DNA from: CAZNPL01 sp964574815
GTDB lineage: Bacteria; Planctomycetota; Phycisphaerae; UBA1845
Assembly: GCA_964574815.1 (NCBI GenBank)
Contig: CAZNPL010000020.1
Span: forward strand, 1-64,000
Direction: 5' to 3'
DNA length: 64,000 nucleotides
Positions 35,400-43,932 of this stretch are shown here, piece after piece (position 1 is the first letter of the stretch; every line of letters begins with the position of its first letter). The translations under genes were made by a program, and so were the position numbers. The notes below the pieces were generated by a model, which made no database searches, was not told where the DNA came from, and saw only the letters and a list, made by a program, of their open reading frames with translations.

Positions 35400-36284
35400 C
35401 TACCGTTTCGTGTACTTCTCCGGATTGGCCAGAAACATCGCGCGCTGCTTCCGCCCGGGGAAGAGATACCGCGCACCCTCGTAATCCACGGCGAACTCCT
35501 CCTTGCCTTTGACTCGCTTGCCCTTCTCGACCTTGCATACGGCACAGTAGCCGTCCATCGCGAGGTCGGCGTCCGCATACTTGCCGGGATTGGCCAGGAA
35601 CATATCGAGCTGCTTCTGCGACGGGAACAGATACAGCCGCCCGTCGTGCATCACATGGTGCGCGGCCTTGCCGGCCACCTCCTTGTCCACCTCGACCTTG
35701 CACACCGTACAGTTTCCGCCCATGGCGGGCGTGAACGCGGCCGGATCCGCATCGAACATCCGCTTCTGTTCCGCACCGGGAAACAGATAGCGCAGCCCGT
35801 CACGAATGCTTGAGTACTCCGGCTTACCCCGCACGACCTCGTCCTTTTTCACGAGACAAACCGGGCAATGCCCACCCATCGCAACGTCAGCGTCCGCGTA
35901 CTTCTCAGGATTAACCTCGAACATCCGCTGCTGCTTCTCGGATGGGAAAAGATAAAGTCGCCCCTCGTGCACCGTGTGCACCTCCGGCTTGCCGGGCACG
36001 GACTTGCCCATCTCGACACGGCAAACCGTACAGTCGCCGCCGAGAACCGGCACAAACGCCTCCGGATTGGCGTCGAACATCCGTTTCTGCTCCGGCCCCG
36101 GAAAGAGATAGGTCCGCCCGTCAAAGGTCGACGCATGGTCCGGAGCGCCTTTGACGAGCTTGTCCATCTTCACCAGGCACACCGGACAATACCCGTCCAG
36201 TGCAGGCTCCGCCGCAGCAGCAGAAGCCCCATTCCATCCCATCAACATCAGCGAACACGCCGCCACAAACACAACTTTTTTCAT
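35400..36284 (-). CDS. Exported protein of five tandem YHS-like Cys-x-x-Cys domains
   Basis: 294 residues. ATG 36284 is chosen because AAGGAG lies ~10 nt upstream, and a signal peptide ends near ASAAAA. The rest is five ~52-55-residue repeats, each with C-(P/T/A)-V-C near its start (residues 33, 85, 140, 192, 247), then DG(R)xYLFP, a K/Q-rich helix, MF and NP.(K/A).. The pattern resembles YHS/TRASH metal-binding modules but lacks the second Cys pair. Spacing alternates 52, 55, 52, 55, so the array grew by duplicating a two-domain unit. A periplasmic metal-binding or redox role is inferred. Confidence 0.8.
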   Translation of the reverse strand: MKKVVFVAACSLMLMGWNGASAAAAEPALDGYCPVCLVKMDKLVKGAPDHASTFDGRTYLFPGPEQKRMFDANPEAFVPVLGGDCTVCRVEMGKSVPGKPEVHTVHEGRLYLFPSEKQQRMFEVNPEKYADADVAMGGHCPVCLVKKDEVVRGKPEYSSIRDGLRYLFPGAEQKRMFDADPAAFTPAMGGNCTVCKVEVDKEVAGKAAHHVMHDGRLYLFPSQKQLDMFLANPGKYADADLAMDGYCAVCKVEKGKRVKGKEEFAVDYEGARYLFPGRKQRAMFLANPEKYTKR

Positions 36285-36554
36285 CACGCTCATTCTCCTT
36301 TGGACCCTGAACATTCACACGGGGGCCATACGATCGGCCCGACCCTGACCGCGGTAATCCTTCAACCGCGCAGGAAATTCCCGCCCATGCTCTGAAACCG
36401 GATTAGCGGTGTAGCCGCACGCACTCACCGACGCCCCGCGAAGTCTCAATCGCGATCGGCCGACCGCTTCTTACGTCCGGCTACTCGTTTTGACTTCGAG
36501 CGGATTGAGTCGATGCCGCACGGGAAGCCTTGCTCCTGCTCCTGGTGTGTACCT

Positions 36555-36613
36555 GTCTGGCGAGGGTCCATAGGGAAGCGGAACCGCCAACGGCCGCGGA
36601 GCTTGCCCCGCCT
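36555..36613. repeat. Hairpin repeat, family B, copy 3
   Basis: TGGCGAGGGTCCATAGGGAA, then GCGGAACCGCCAACGG and CGGAGCTTGCCCC, matching 2964-3010 and 11105-11160. Confidence 0.7.
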
Positions 36614-36647
36614 TTCGGAACGCCGCAGAAGAATTTCACCCCGCCCC

Positions 36648-36676
36648 TTGAAAACGACAAATGTTTGGTATATGTT
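36648..36676 (+). promoter_or_regulatory. Sigma70-like promoter with inverted repeat, upstream of imuA
   Basis: TTGAAA (36648-36653), 17 nt, then TATGTT (36671-36676). Between them AAAC-N7-GTTT (36652-36666) is an inverted repeat placed like an SOS operator. The LexA site of this organism is unknown, so the operator reading is a guess. Confidence 0.4.
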
Positions 36677-36744
36677 AGGATTACCCACCCGGTCCGGGGG
36701 TGGGGTGACATAGCCCCGTAAGGGGCGAACAAAGGAAAAAGGCC

Positions 36745-38184
36745 GTGGCGACCTTCAGCACCCAACGTACGTCCGCACCCGGAAAACCGGCAAAACCGCC
36801 CCAACCCGCCGGACGCCCAACCCCGCCTGCGAAACGAACCCAAATTCGAAGAAAGCCGTCAGCCATCAGCCATCAGCCGTCAGCCCTTCGACCGCGGCCG
36901 TCTGTGGGGGGGTGTCGCATTTCACAGCCCGCATCAGAGCCGGGAGCGCCAGCGACCGGGCTCCGATCGCCCGTCAAGCCGCAAGCGCCGGCGCCAAACG
37001 AACCCAAACGCGCAACGAGTCGTCAGTTTTCAGTTTTCAGTTTTCAGAAGACAGCCGCCCAATCCGTCAATGTCTTGGAGGCCCTACGCACACCGGCGCC
37101 AAACGAACCCAACGGGACGCGAGTCGTTCCGTCTCAGGCGGATCAGTTCTCAGTTATCAGACGTCAGCTCGGGACGCCGCCCACGCCTCCAAGGGGCAGC
37201 CTGCCAGCAAGATCCCGGACACCCCAAAAACCGAACGAAGCCACCGGAACCCCCGGCCACAACCTCACCCTCGCCGGCAAGCCTTCGTCCCTCAGTCCCG
37301 GAGCCTGCCCGCCTCAGGCGGGCACCTCTCTTCTTCCAAACAAACCCAAAAACAAGCCGGAAGGGACAAGCTCCGCCACCCCCAATCGCCACCTTCACAG
37401 CCAACCCCCTTCGTGCCTTCGTGCCTCCGTGCCTCCGTGCCTCTCTTCATCCCCCATTACCCGCCTCCGTCGCCTCCTCGCCCGATACGAGGCCCGCCGC
37501 TTCACCACCCGCGACCGGCCGCCCGAACCAATCTCCACCGGCTGGCCGGCCCTGGACGACAGGCTCCCGAGCCAGGGGCTTCCGGGCCACTCGCTGATCG
37601 AGGTGCTTTCCGAGGGGATGGGATCCGGGGCCGCAACGCTGGCCCTTCGTACCGCACTGAACGCCGCAGGAAACCAGAACGCCTGCCTCGTCGTGGTGGA
37701 CTGCGACGGAGACTTCTATCCACCCGCCGCGGCCGCCATGGGACTGCCGGTCGATCGGCTCCTCGTCGTCCGCACCGGCCGGGCCGCCGACGCCTTCTGG
37801 GCTACCGAGCAGGCCCTGCGATGCCGCTCGGTCGGGGCGGTGCTGGCCACCCGGCTGCTCCTGGACGAGGTGCGCTCGCGCCGCCTGCAGCTGGCCGCCG
37901 AACGATCAGGAGGAATGGCCCTGGTGTTAAGCCCCTTCAAAAAATCGACCGGCCGCCACAGCTTCGCGGCCGTCCGACTCCTGATCGAACCGGAGCCGAT
38001 AACGCCTCGGCAGAACGGAACGCGGCGCTTTCGGGTCACGGTTTTGAAAGTACGGGAAGGGATGCCCGTCGAACCGGTCATCTTGGATACAACGGATGAA
38101 ACGTTCGATGTGCCTCTACATCCCGTACCTGCCGATCGAGCGGCTGAAGAAGAACGCTCGATCGAGCAACGAATCAGCGCCTGA
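36745..38184 (+). CDS. imuA: ImuA-like RecA-fold protein of the mutasome, with repeat-derived N-terminus
   Basis: The conserved part is about residues 238-479 (from about 37456): ITRLRRLLARYEARRF, STGWPALDDRLPSQGLPGHSLIEVL and LRTALNAAGNQNACLVVVDCDG, an ImuA/RecA-like protein that supports translesion synthesis with ImuB and DnaE2. The first ~235 residues are low-complexity and encoded by repeat DNA (CAGCCATCAGCC, TTTTCAG and GTGCCTCC runs), without domain signatures. No in-frame ATG or GTG lies close to the conserved start. The true start is therefore unclear, and the GTG at 36745 is only the longest option. The end overlaps imuB by 89 bp. Confidence 0.65.
   Translation: MATFSTQRTSAPGKPAKPPQPAGRPTPPAKRTQIRRKPSAISHQPSALRPRPSVGGCRISQPASEPGAPATGLRSPVKPQAPAPNEPKRATSRQFSVFSFQKTAAQSVNVLEALRTPAPNEPNGTRVVPSQADQFSVIRRQLGTPPTPPRGSLPARSRTPQKPNEATGTPGHNLTLAGKPSSLSPGACPPQAGTSLLPNKPKNKPEGTSSATPNRHLHSQPPSCLRASVPPCLSSSPITRLRRLLARYEARRFTTRDRPPEPISTGWPALDDRLPSQGLPGHSLIEVLSEGMGSGAATLALRTALNAAGNQNACLVVVDCDGDFYPPAAAAMGLPVDRLLVVRTGRAADAFWATEQALRCRSVGAVLATRLLLDEVRSRRLQLAAERSGGMALVLSPFKKSTGRHSFAAVRLLIEPEPITPRQNGTRRFRVTVLKVREGMPVEPVILDTTDETFDVPLHPVPADRAAEEERSIEQRISA
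37406..37448. repeat. GTGCCTTC/GTGCCTCC octamer array in imuA
   Basis: Consecutive octamers on the plus strand (CTTCGTGCCTTCGTGCCTCC...), ending GTGCCTCTCTTC. Same family and same orientation and ending as the right arm at 42406-42448 in dnaE2. Confidence 0.8.
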
Positions 38185-39685
38185 GACAGGCCCCGCGCCC
38201 GTCCCGATCGCGATCACCGAACCGCGCGGCGGAACGATCCGCATCGCGCGCTGCGATCGCGACGCGGCCGCCGCCGGCGTACGATCCGGAATGACGCTTG
38301 CCGAAGCGAAAGCGCTGCTGCCGCAGTTGCAGATCGAAGAGGCCGACCCCGAGGCCGATCGCCGCGAACTCGACGCCCTCGCCGAATGGGCCCAGGCCTT
38401 CTCACCGATCGTGCAGATCGACCCCCCGGACACGCTCCTGCTCGACGTCACCGGCTGCCAGCGCCTGTTCAAAGGAGATCGCAACCTGCTGCACCGGGCA
38501 TTGACCGGCCTGCTGGCCGAGGGCTTCTCCACCCGCGGCGCCGTCGCCGGCACACCCGGCGCCGCCTGGGCCATTGCCCACACCCACGACGATTACGCCG
38601 TCGTCACCCCACCAGGCCGAGACGTGGAGATACTATCAAGGCTGCCGGTGTCATCATTGCGGATCGACGGCCCAACCGTCAAAACCTTGCAAAGCGTCGG
38701 CGTCGAAACCATCGAGGCCTTGCTGCACCTGCCCCGCTCATCGCTGGCCACGCGTTTCGGAGACGCCCTCCTGCGCCGCCTGGACCAGGCACTCGGCAAC
38801 GTACCCGAGCCGCTGACGCCGTTCGCCCCGCCGCCTGTCCTGCGAGCATCCGTCCGACTGGGGGCGGCCACCGACCGCCGCGACCTCGTGCGACAGGCCG
38901 TCGACCACGTGCTCACCCAGTTCTGCGAGCAGTTGTCCTGCAAGGCCGCGGGCATAACCCGACTGTACGTAACCTTCCACCATCCCGAAACGACGCCCAC
39001 CACCTTCCCGCTCGATGTCTCCCGACCCACCCGGTCGTTCAAGCGACTGACCGGCCTGCTCGACGCCCGCCTGGATCAGGTTCATCTCCCGGCCGCAACC
39101 GACGGCGTCATAATCTGGTCGCGCCAGGCGGAGCCGTTGGGCGATCGCCAGGGAATGCTCTTCGAGACCGATGAGCCGGACGGAGAGGAGATCGCTGACC
39201 TGGTGGACCGCTTATCCGTGCGCCTCGGATCGCGCTCGGTCGTCCGTGTAACATTGGAAAGCGACCACCAACCCGAGCGAGCCTACGCCTACGCACCATG
39301 CGTCAACACGAGTGATCGAACCAAAACTGCATCATCCCGCCGCCGACGCCAAGCGCACTCTCAAAGTAAAGCGCGAGCGAATGAATCCGAGCCGCCCAAG
39401 GACCCGCCGCCGGCCGGAACGCGTCCGCTGCGCGTCTGGGCCAAACCGGTGAAGGTCCCGGTGATGGCCGTCTTCCCCGACGGTCCGCCGCGAACGTTTC
39501 GCTTCGCATCCACCGAGCACGTAGTCGCCGCCTGCACCGGACCCGAGCGAATGGAAACGGGCTGGTGGCGAGGCCCCCACATACAACGGGACTACTACCG
39601 CGTCCTGACCCAAACGGGCCAGGCCTTCTGGCTGTTCCGCGATAAAGCCAAAACCGGCTGGTACATCCACGGAGTATTTGATTAG
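38096..39685 (+). CDS. imuB: ImuB, inactive Y-family polymerase of the mutasome
   Basis: 529 residues, the ImuB/DinP-like branch of Y-family polymerases, which loses catalytic acids and acts as a hub between the clamp and DnaE2. The N-terminus reads CLYIPYLPIERL, followed by RGGTIRIARCDRDAAAAGVR and GMTLAEAKALLPQL. Finger and thumb regions include the helix-hairpin-helix part (DGPTVKTLQSVGVETIEALL). The C-terminal GWWRGPHIQRDYYRVLTQTG is characteristic of ImuB. ATG 38096 or 38108. It overlaps imuA and precedes dnaE2. Confidence 0.9.
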   Translation: MKRSMCLYIPYLPIERLKKNARSSNESAPETGPAPVPIAITEPRGGTIRIARCDRDAAAAGVRSGMTLAEAKALLPQLQIEEADPEADRRELDALAEWAQAFSPIVQIDPPDTLLLDVTGCQRLFKGDRNLLHRALTGLLAEGFSTRGAVAGTPGAAWAIAHTHDDYAVVTPPGRDVEILSRLPVSSLRIDGPTVKTLQSVGVETIEALLHLPRSSLATRFGDALLRRLDQALGNVPEPLTPFAPPPVLRASVRLGAATDRRDLVRQAVDHVLTQFCEQLSCKAAGITRLYVTFHHPETTPTTFPLDVSRPTRSFKRLTGLLDARLDQVHLPAATDGVIIWSRQAEPLGDRQGMLFETDEPDGEEIADLVDRLSVRLGSRSVVRVTLESDHQPERAYAYAPCVNTSDRTKTASSRRRRQAHSQSKARANESEPPKDPPPAGTRPLRVWAKPVKVPVMAVFPDGPPRTFRFASTEHVVAACTGPERMETGWWRGPHIQRDYYRVLTQTGQAFWLFRDKAKTGWYIHGVFD

Positions 39686-39788
39686 TGGAAACTCCATGAA
39701 GACGCATCACCACAAGCAGTGCTACTCGCCCCGCATTCAGTCTGTTTACTGCGGCACGGTACGTACATTGACGCCGTACTCAGGCCGT

Positions 39789-39891
39789 AGCAGGCTGAAA
39801 GCCTGCTCTAAAGTAGCCGGTGGCTGGCCGCCGAAGGCGGCACGCCACCGGATAGCTATACCATAGAACATCACGACCCTGAAAGGGTCGT
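39789..39891. repeat. Cluster of three hairpin repeats between imuB and dnaE2
   Basis: (1) AGCAGGC-TGAAA-GCCTGCT at 39789-39807. (2) CCGGTGGC...GCCACCGG with a nested GCCGCC-GAA-GGCGGC at 39817-39851. (3) ACGACCC-TGAAA-GGGTCGT at 39873-39891. The first and third share the loop TGAAA. Confidence 0.8.
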
Positions 39892-39908
39892 CTAAGGGCT
39901 ACGTTCCC

Positions 39909-41851
39909 ATGCCCGAAACCCCCAACCCCGGACGCCGCAAACACCCCTCCGACCGCCCGATCGAGGGCGGAGTCTACAAGTCGCGGTACGCCGACCGGAC
40001 CAACCGCCCCCACCCGAAATCGCGGGCGAACGGGAAGGCTCTCCAACCGAAGGCTTCACACGCAAGCCTCTGGCCACCGACCCGATCGCAACCCTACGCC
40101 GAGCTCCACTGCAAATCCAACTTCTCCTTTCTCCGCGGGGCGTCGCATCCCGACGAACTGGTCGAGCGCGCCGCCGAACTCGGCTACCACGCCCTGGCCG
40201 TCACCGATCGCCACACGGTCGCCGGCGCCGTGCGAATGCACTGCGCAGCCAAACAGGCGAACCTGAAGCTGCTCATCGGCTCCGAGATCATCCCCGAGGA
40301 CGCCCCGCCCATCCTCCTCTACGCCACCGGCCGGGCATCCTACGGCCGCCTCTCGCGACTGATCACCCGCGGTTGCCTGCGCATGCCCAAAGGACAGTGC
40401 GCAATCCATTTCGACGACGTCGCCGAGCTTCAAGAGGGCCTGATCGGCGTCGTGCTGCCTCCGGCCGGACACCACGGCAAGCGCGCTCATGAAGAAATCA
40501 CAGCCTTTACCGATCAGCTCAACCGCTACCGCGGCGTATTCGGCGATCGCCTCTACGTCGCCGCCGAAATGCACGCCGGCACCCACGACGCCGCACGCCT
40601 GGCCGCCGTCGCGGAATCATCCCGACGGACCGGCGTGCCCATGGTCGCCGCCAACGACGTTCACTATCACGTCCCCCAGCGCCGCTTCCTCCAGGACGTC
40701 CTCACCTGCATTCGCGAGCAGTGCACCATCTCCGACGCCGGCAAGCGCCTCTTTCCCAACGGCGAGCGCTACCTCAAATCGCCCGAGCAGATGGCCACTC
40801 TGTTCGCCGCACATCCCGACGCCGTCGCGCGAACCGTCGAAATCGCCGACCGCTGCACCTTCAGCCTCGACGAACTCCGCTACGAATATCCCGAAGAGCT
40901 CTGCCCGCCCGATCAGACCCCCGCTCAGTACCTCGCCGAGCTCACCTGGCAGGGCGCCCGCCGCCACTTCCCCGACGGCGTACCACGCAAAGTCCGCCGC
41001 CTCCTGGAGCATGAGCTCGAGCTCATCGAAGAGCTGGCCTACGAACCGTACTTCCTCACGGTATGGGACCTCGTGCGCTTCGCCCGCTCTCGGGGGATCC
41101 TCTGCCAGGGACGCGGCAGTGCGGCCAACTCGGCCGTCTGCTACGTCCTGGACATAACCAACGTCGATCCCGACCGCATCGACGTCCTCTTCGAACGCTT
41201 CGTCAGCAAGGAACGCAACGAGCCGCCCGACATCGACGTCGACTTCGAGCACGAACGACGCGAGGAGGTCTTCGAATACATCTACGACAAGTACGGCCGC
41301 GAGCGCGCCGGCATCGTCGCCGAGGTCATCACTTACCGCCCGCGCTCCGCCGTGCGCGATGTCGGTAAAGCGCTGGGCCTCTCACTCGACCGCGTGGACC
41401 TGCTCGCCAAAAAGCTCGAATGGTGGGGCGACCGCCCGCTCCCGGAGGACGCAATCGTCGAAAGCGGCCTCGACCCCCAAAACCGCACCGTCCGCATCCT
41501 CAACAAGCTGGTCCAGCAGATCGTCGGCTTCCCCCGCCACCTCTCCCAGCACGTAGGAGGCTTCGTCATCACGCAGCATCCCCTATGCGAACTTGTCCCC
41601 ATCGAGAACGCGGCCATGCCCAATCGAACCTTCATCGAATGGGACAAAGACGACATCGACGCCCTGGGAATCCTCAAGGTCGACTGCCTCGCCCTCGGCA
41701 TGCTCACAGCAATCAGCAAGTGCCTGCAGTTGTTAAGAAGGCACAAAGGCACGAAGGCACGAAGGCACGAAGGGGGGAGCAGGCACGAAGGCACGGAGGC
41801 ACGAAGGCACGAAGGGGGGAGCAGGCACGAAGGCACGGAGGCACGAAGGCA
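39909..41851 (+). CDS. dnaE2: Error-prone DNA polymerase DnaE2, N-terminal part (interrupted)
   Basis: Residues 1 to about 611 (to 41741) align as the N-terminal part of DnaE2, the SOS-type alpha subunit that works with ImuA and ImuB. The PHP domain begins at AELHCKSNFSFLRGASHPDEL, and the catalytic acids are in PPDIDVDFEHERREEVFEYI. QHVGGFVITQHPLCELVPIENAAM and DALGILKVDCLALGML follow. Homology stops at LLRR; the frame then runs through GGCACGAA octamers (HKGTKARRHEGG...) into the assembly gap. The remaining part resumes at 42457. Confidence 0.85.
41740..41851. repeat. GGCACGAA octamer array, left arm, in 42-nt higher-order units
   Basis: Each unit is four octamers plus GGGGGGAGCA (42 nt): 41740-41781, 41782-41823 and a partial third that enters the N run. 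A 42-nt unit keeps the reading frame. It is the inverted partner of 42406-42448. Confidence 0.9.
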
Positions 41852-41951
41852 NNNNNNNNNNNNNNNNNNNNNNNNNNNNNNNNNNNNNNNNNNNNNNNNN
41901 NNNNNNNNNNNNNNNNNNNNNNNNNNNNNNNNNNNNNNNNNNNNNNNNNNN
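41852..41951. other. Assembly gap of 100 N
   Basis: Exactly 100 undetermined bases, a conventional placeholder for a join of unknown length, inside the octamer array. The true distance, and hence the frame between the dnaE2 parts, cannot be read. Confidence 0.98.
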
Positions 41952-41992
41952 CGAAGGCAGTAGAATGACGCTCTCTTTGGGAGGACGGTCGG

Positions 41993-42373
41993 ATGAATAT
42001 CAGGACGTTTCGGGATCTGATTGCCTGGCAGAAGGCGGTGGAGCTTGCCAAAATGGTATACCGGATGACGGAGCCGATGCCAACGACGGAACGATTCGGT
42101 TTGACGCTGCAGATGCGCAAGGCAGCCGTATCGATCCCGTCGAACATCGCCGAGGGTTACGCCCGGCAGAGCCGGACGGACTACATCCGGTTTCTCCGAG
42201 TCGCGAGGGGATCGCTGGCGGAACTGGAAACACAGATCATCATCGCCCACGATCTCAATATGCTGCACAAAATCCAACCGCTGATGAACCTCCTACCGGA
42301 AACCGATCGAGTCCTGCAAGGCCTGATCCGAAGCCTGGAAAAAGGACCAGAAAGACCCCAATCAACACACTAA
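41993..42373 (+). CDS. Four-helix-bundle protein (23S rRNA IVP / S23 type)
   Basis: A 126-residue all-helical protein of the family first found in 23S rRNA intervening sequences. FRDLIAWQKAVELAKMVYRM, AAVSIPSNIAEGYARQSRTD and FLRVARGSLAELETQIIIA are its hallmark segments. TTGGGAGGA lies 8 nt before ATG 41993, so it has its own translation signal. It sits inside dnaE2 between inverted octamer arrays (41740-41851 and 42406-42448), in a different frame from the polymerase. Function is unknown; RNA or DNA binding has been suggested for relatives such as Avd. Confidence 0.9.
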   Translation: MNIRTFRDLIAWQKAVELAKMVYRMTEPMPTTERFGLTLQMRKAAVSIPSNIAEGYARQSRTDYIRFLRVARGSLAELETQIIIAHDLNMLHKIQPLMNLLPETDRVLQGLIRSLEKGPERPQSTH

Positions 42374-42405
42374 CGCCTCAAACTCAAACGAAACCCGGGC
42401 GCGCT

Positions 42406-42448
42406 TTCCCTTCGTCCCTTCGTGCCTCCGTGCCTTCGTGCCTCTCTT
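42406..42448. repeat. GTGCCTTC octamer array, right arm
   Basis: Reverse complement of the left-arm unit over about 35 nt with one mismatch. Together the arms would fold the transcript into a hairpin with the four-helix-bundle gene in the loop. Confidence 0.85.
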
Positions 42449-42456
42449 CTGTTCCT

Positions 42457-43932
42457 TCCGAGGACACCGCCGTCTACGCCATGATCGATCAGGCCGACAC
42501 CATCGGCGTCTTCCAGATCGAAAGCCGGGCCCAGATGAGCATGCTGCCCCGACTTCGCCCGCAATGCTTCTACGACCTCGTCATCGAAGTCGCCATCGTC
42601 CGCCCCGGACCAATCCAGGGCGGTATGGTCCACCCCTATCTCCGCCGCCGCAACGGCGAAGAAGCCGTCACCTTCCCCAACAAGGCCATCGAAGAGGTCC
42701 TCCGCAAAACACTCGGTGTGCCGCTGTTCCAGGAGCAAGCAATGCGACTGGCCGTGGTGGCCGGCGGTTTCACCCCCGGCGAGGCCGACCAGCTTCGCCG
42801 GGCCATGGGCGCCTGGCGGCGGCACGGCGCCATCGACCGGTTCAAAACCAAGCTGATCGAGGGCATGCTCGCCAACGGCCTCTCCCGCGAGTTCGCCGAA
42901 CGCTGCTTCGAACAGATCTCCGGCTTCGGAGAGTACGGCTTCCCCGAGAGCCACGCCGCCTCCTTCGCGCTGCTGGTCTACGTATCGGCCTGGCTGAAGC
43001 GATACCACCCGGCCGCCTTCACCGCATCGCTGCTCAACAGCCAGCCCATGGGCTTCTACGCCCCCGCTCAGTTGGTCCGTGACGCCCGCGAGCACGGCGT
43101 CGAGGTGCGCCCCGTGGACGTGAACGAGAGCGGATGGGATTGCACGTTGGAGGGCAGGGACGAAGGGACGGAGGGACATAGGGACGAAGTGGTGCAGGTG
43201 CGCGAGACGTGGGGTTTGAATGGGCCGGCGATCCGGCTGGGAATGCGGTTGGTGAAAGGACTGTCGCAAGAGAAAGTGTTGCGCATCGAGACCGCCCGGC
43301 GGGACGGCCCGTTCAAAAGCGTGCACGACCTCGTGCGGCGGGCGGGCACCGGACGCGGGGTGGTGGCGCGCCTCGCGGCCGCGGACGCCTTCCGATCGAT
43401 GGGACTCAACCGGCGACAGGCCGTGTGGCAGGCCCTCACCGCCGTGGACGAAAGTCTGCCTTTGTTCGAAATGCAGGAACCGCAAGAGGAAAGACCGGCG
43501 CTGCCGGAGATATCCCTGGCCGAAAGGATAGTATCCGACTACGACCGCGTCGGCCTGTCACTCGAAGCACATCCGGTCTCGCTCGTCCGCGATGAGCTTG
43601 AACGCATCCGCACCGTCCGGGCAATCGGACTCAGGAAGATGAAGCACGGAACGCCCGTCCGAGTAGCCGGCCTCGTGCTGGTGCGGCAGCGACCATCGAC
43701 GGCCGCGGGGATCGTGTTCATGACACTGGAAGACGAGACGGGCGTGGCCAATCTGATCGTACGTCCTAGGGTATATTCCCGATGTCGGCGGGCGGCCCGC
43801 AACGCCGTGGCACTCATCGCCGACGGCCGCCTGGAGTGCCAAGGAGACGTCATTTACGTGCAGGTTTCGCACCTCAGTGAATTGGGCGACGCCCTCTCCA
43901 CTGTCCGCATTCACGCCCGCAATTTCCATTAA
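42457..43932 (+). CDS. dnaE2: Error-prone DNA polymerase DnaE2, C-terminal part (interrupted)
   Basis: About 491 residues continuing DnaE2: EDTAVYAMIDQADTIGVFQI, ESRAQMSMLPRLRP, VRPGPIQGGMVHPYLRRR, GYGFPESHAASFALLVY-type finger sequence and a C-terminal OB fold (VRVAGLVLVRQRPSTAAGIV). Both parts add up to ~1100 residues, a full-length enzyme. The frame stays open upstream to 41965 without homology. If the insert is not in frame, ATG 42481 is a possible restart. A second octamer array (43157-43188) lies inside this part and is read as EGRDEGTEGHRDE. Confidence 0.85.
   Translation, partial: SEDTAVYAMIDQADTIGVFQIESRAQMSMLPRLRPQCFYDLVIEVAIVRPGPIQGGMVHPYLRRRNGEEAVTFPNKAIEEVLRKTLGVPLFQEQAMRLAVVAGGFTPGEADQLRRAMGAWRRHGAIDRFKTKLIEGMLANGLSREFAERCFEQISGFGEYGFPESHAASFALLVYVSAWLKRYHPAAFTASLLNSQPMGFYAPAQLVRDAREHGVEVRPVDVNESGWDCTLEGRDEGTEGHRDEVVQVRETWGLNGPAIRLGMRLVKGLSQEKVLRIETARRDGPFKSVHDLVRRAGTGRGVVARLAAADAFRSMGLNRRQAVWQALTAVDESLPLFEMQEPQEERPALPEISLAERIVSDYDRVGLSLEAHPVSLVRDELERIRTVRAIGLRKMKHGTPVRVAGLVLVRQRPSTAAGIVFMTLEDETGVANLIVRPRVYSRCRRAARNAVALIADGRLECQGDVIYVQVSHLSELGDALSTVRIHARNFH
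43157..43188. repeat. Four GGGACGAA-type octamers inside dnaE2
   Basis: GGGACGAA, GGGACGGA, GGGACATA, GGGACGAA in direct succession, a sister motif of GGCACGAA. It falls between TLE and VVQVRETWG, where DnaE2 proteins vary in length, so the enzyme may tolerate it. Confidence 0.85.

Larger units (their letters stand above)
36285..36744. other. Divergent intergenic region with repeat B3 and a promoter
   Basis: 460 bp between the YHS-repeat gene and the imuA frame. It holds hairpin repeat family B copy 3 and the promoter-like site at 36648-36676. No gene is supported. Confidence 0.5.

Noticed and set aside
41740..41851. CRISPR-like array
   Set aside because: Units are adjoining 8-mers without spacers, and there are no cas genes.
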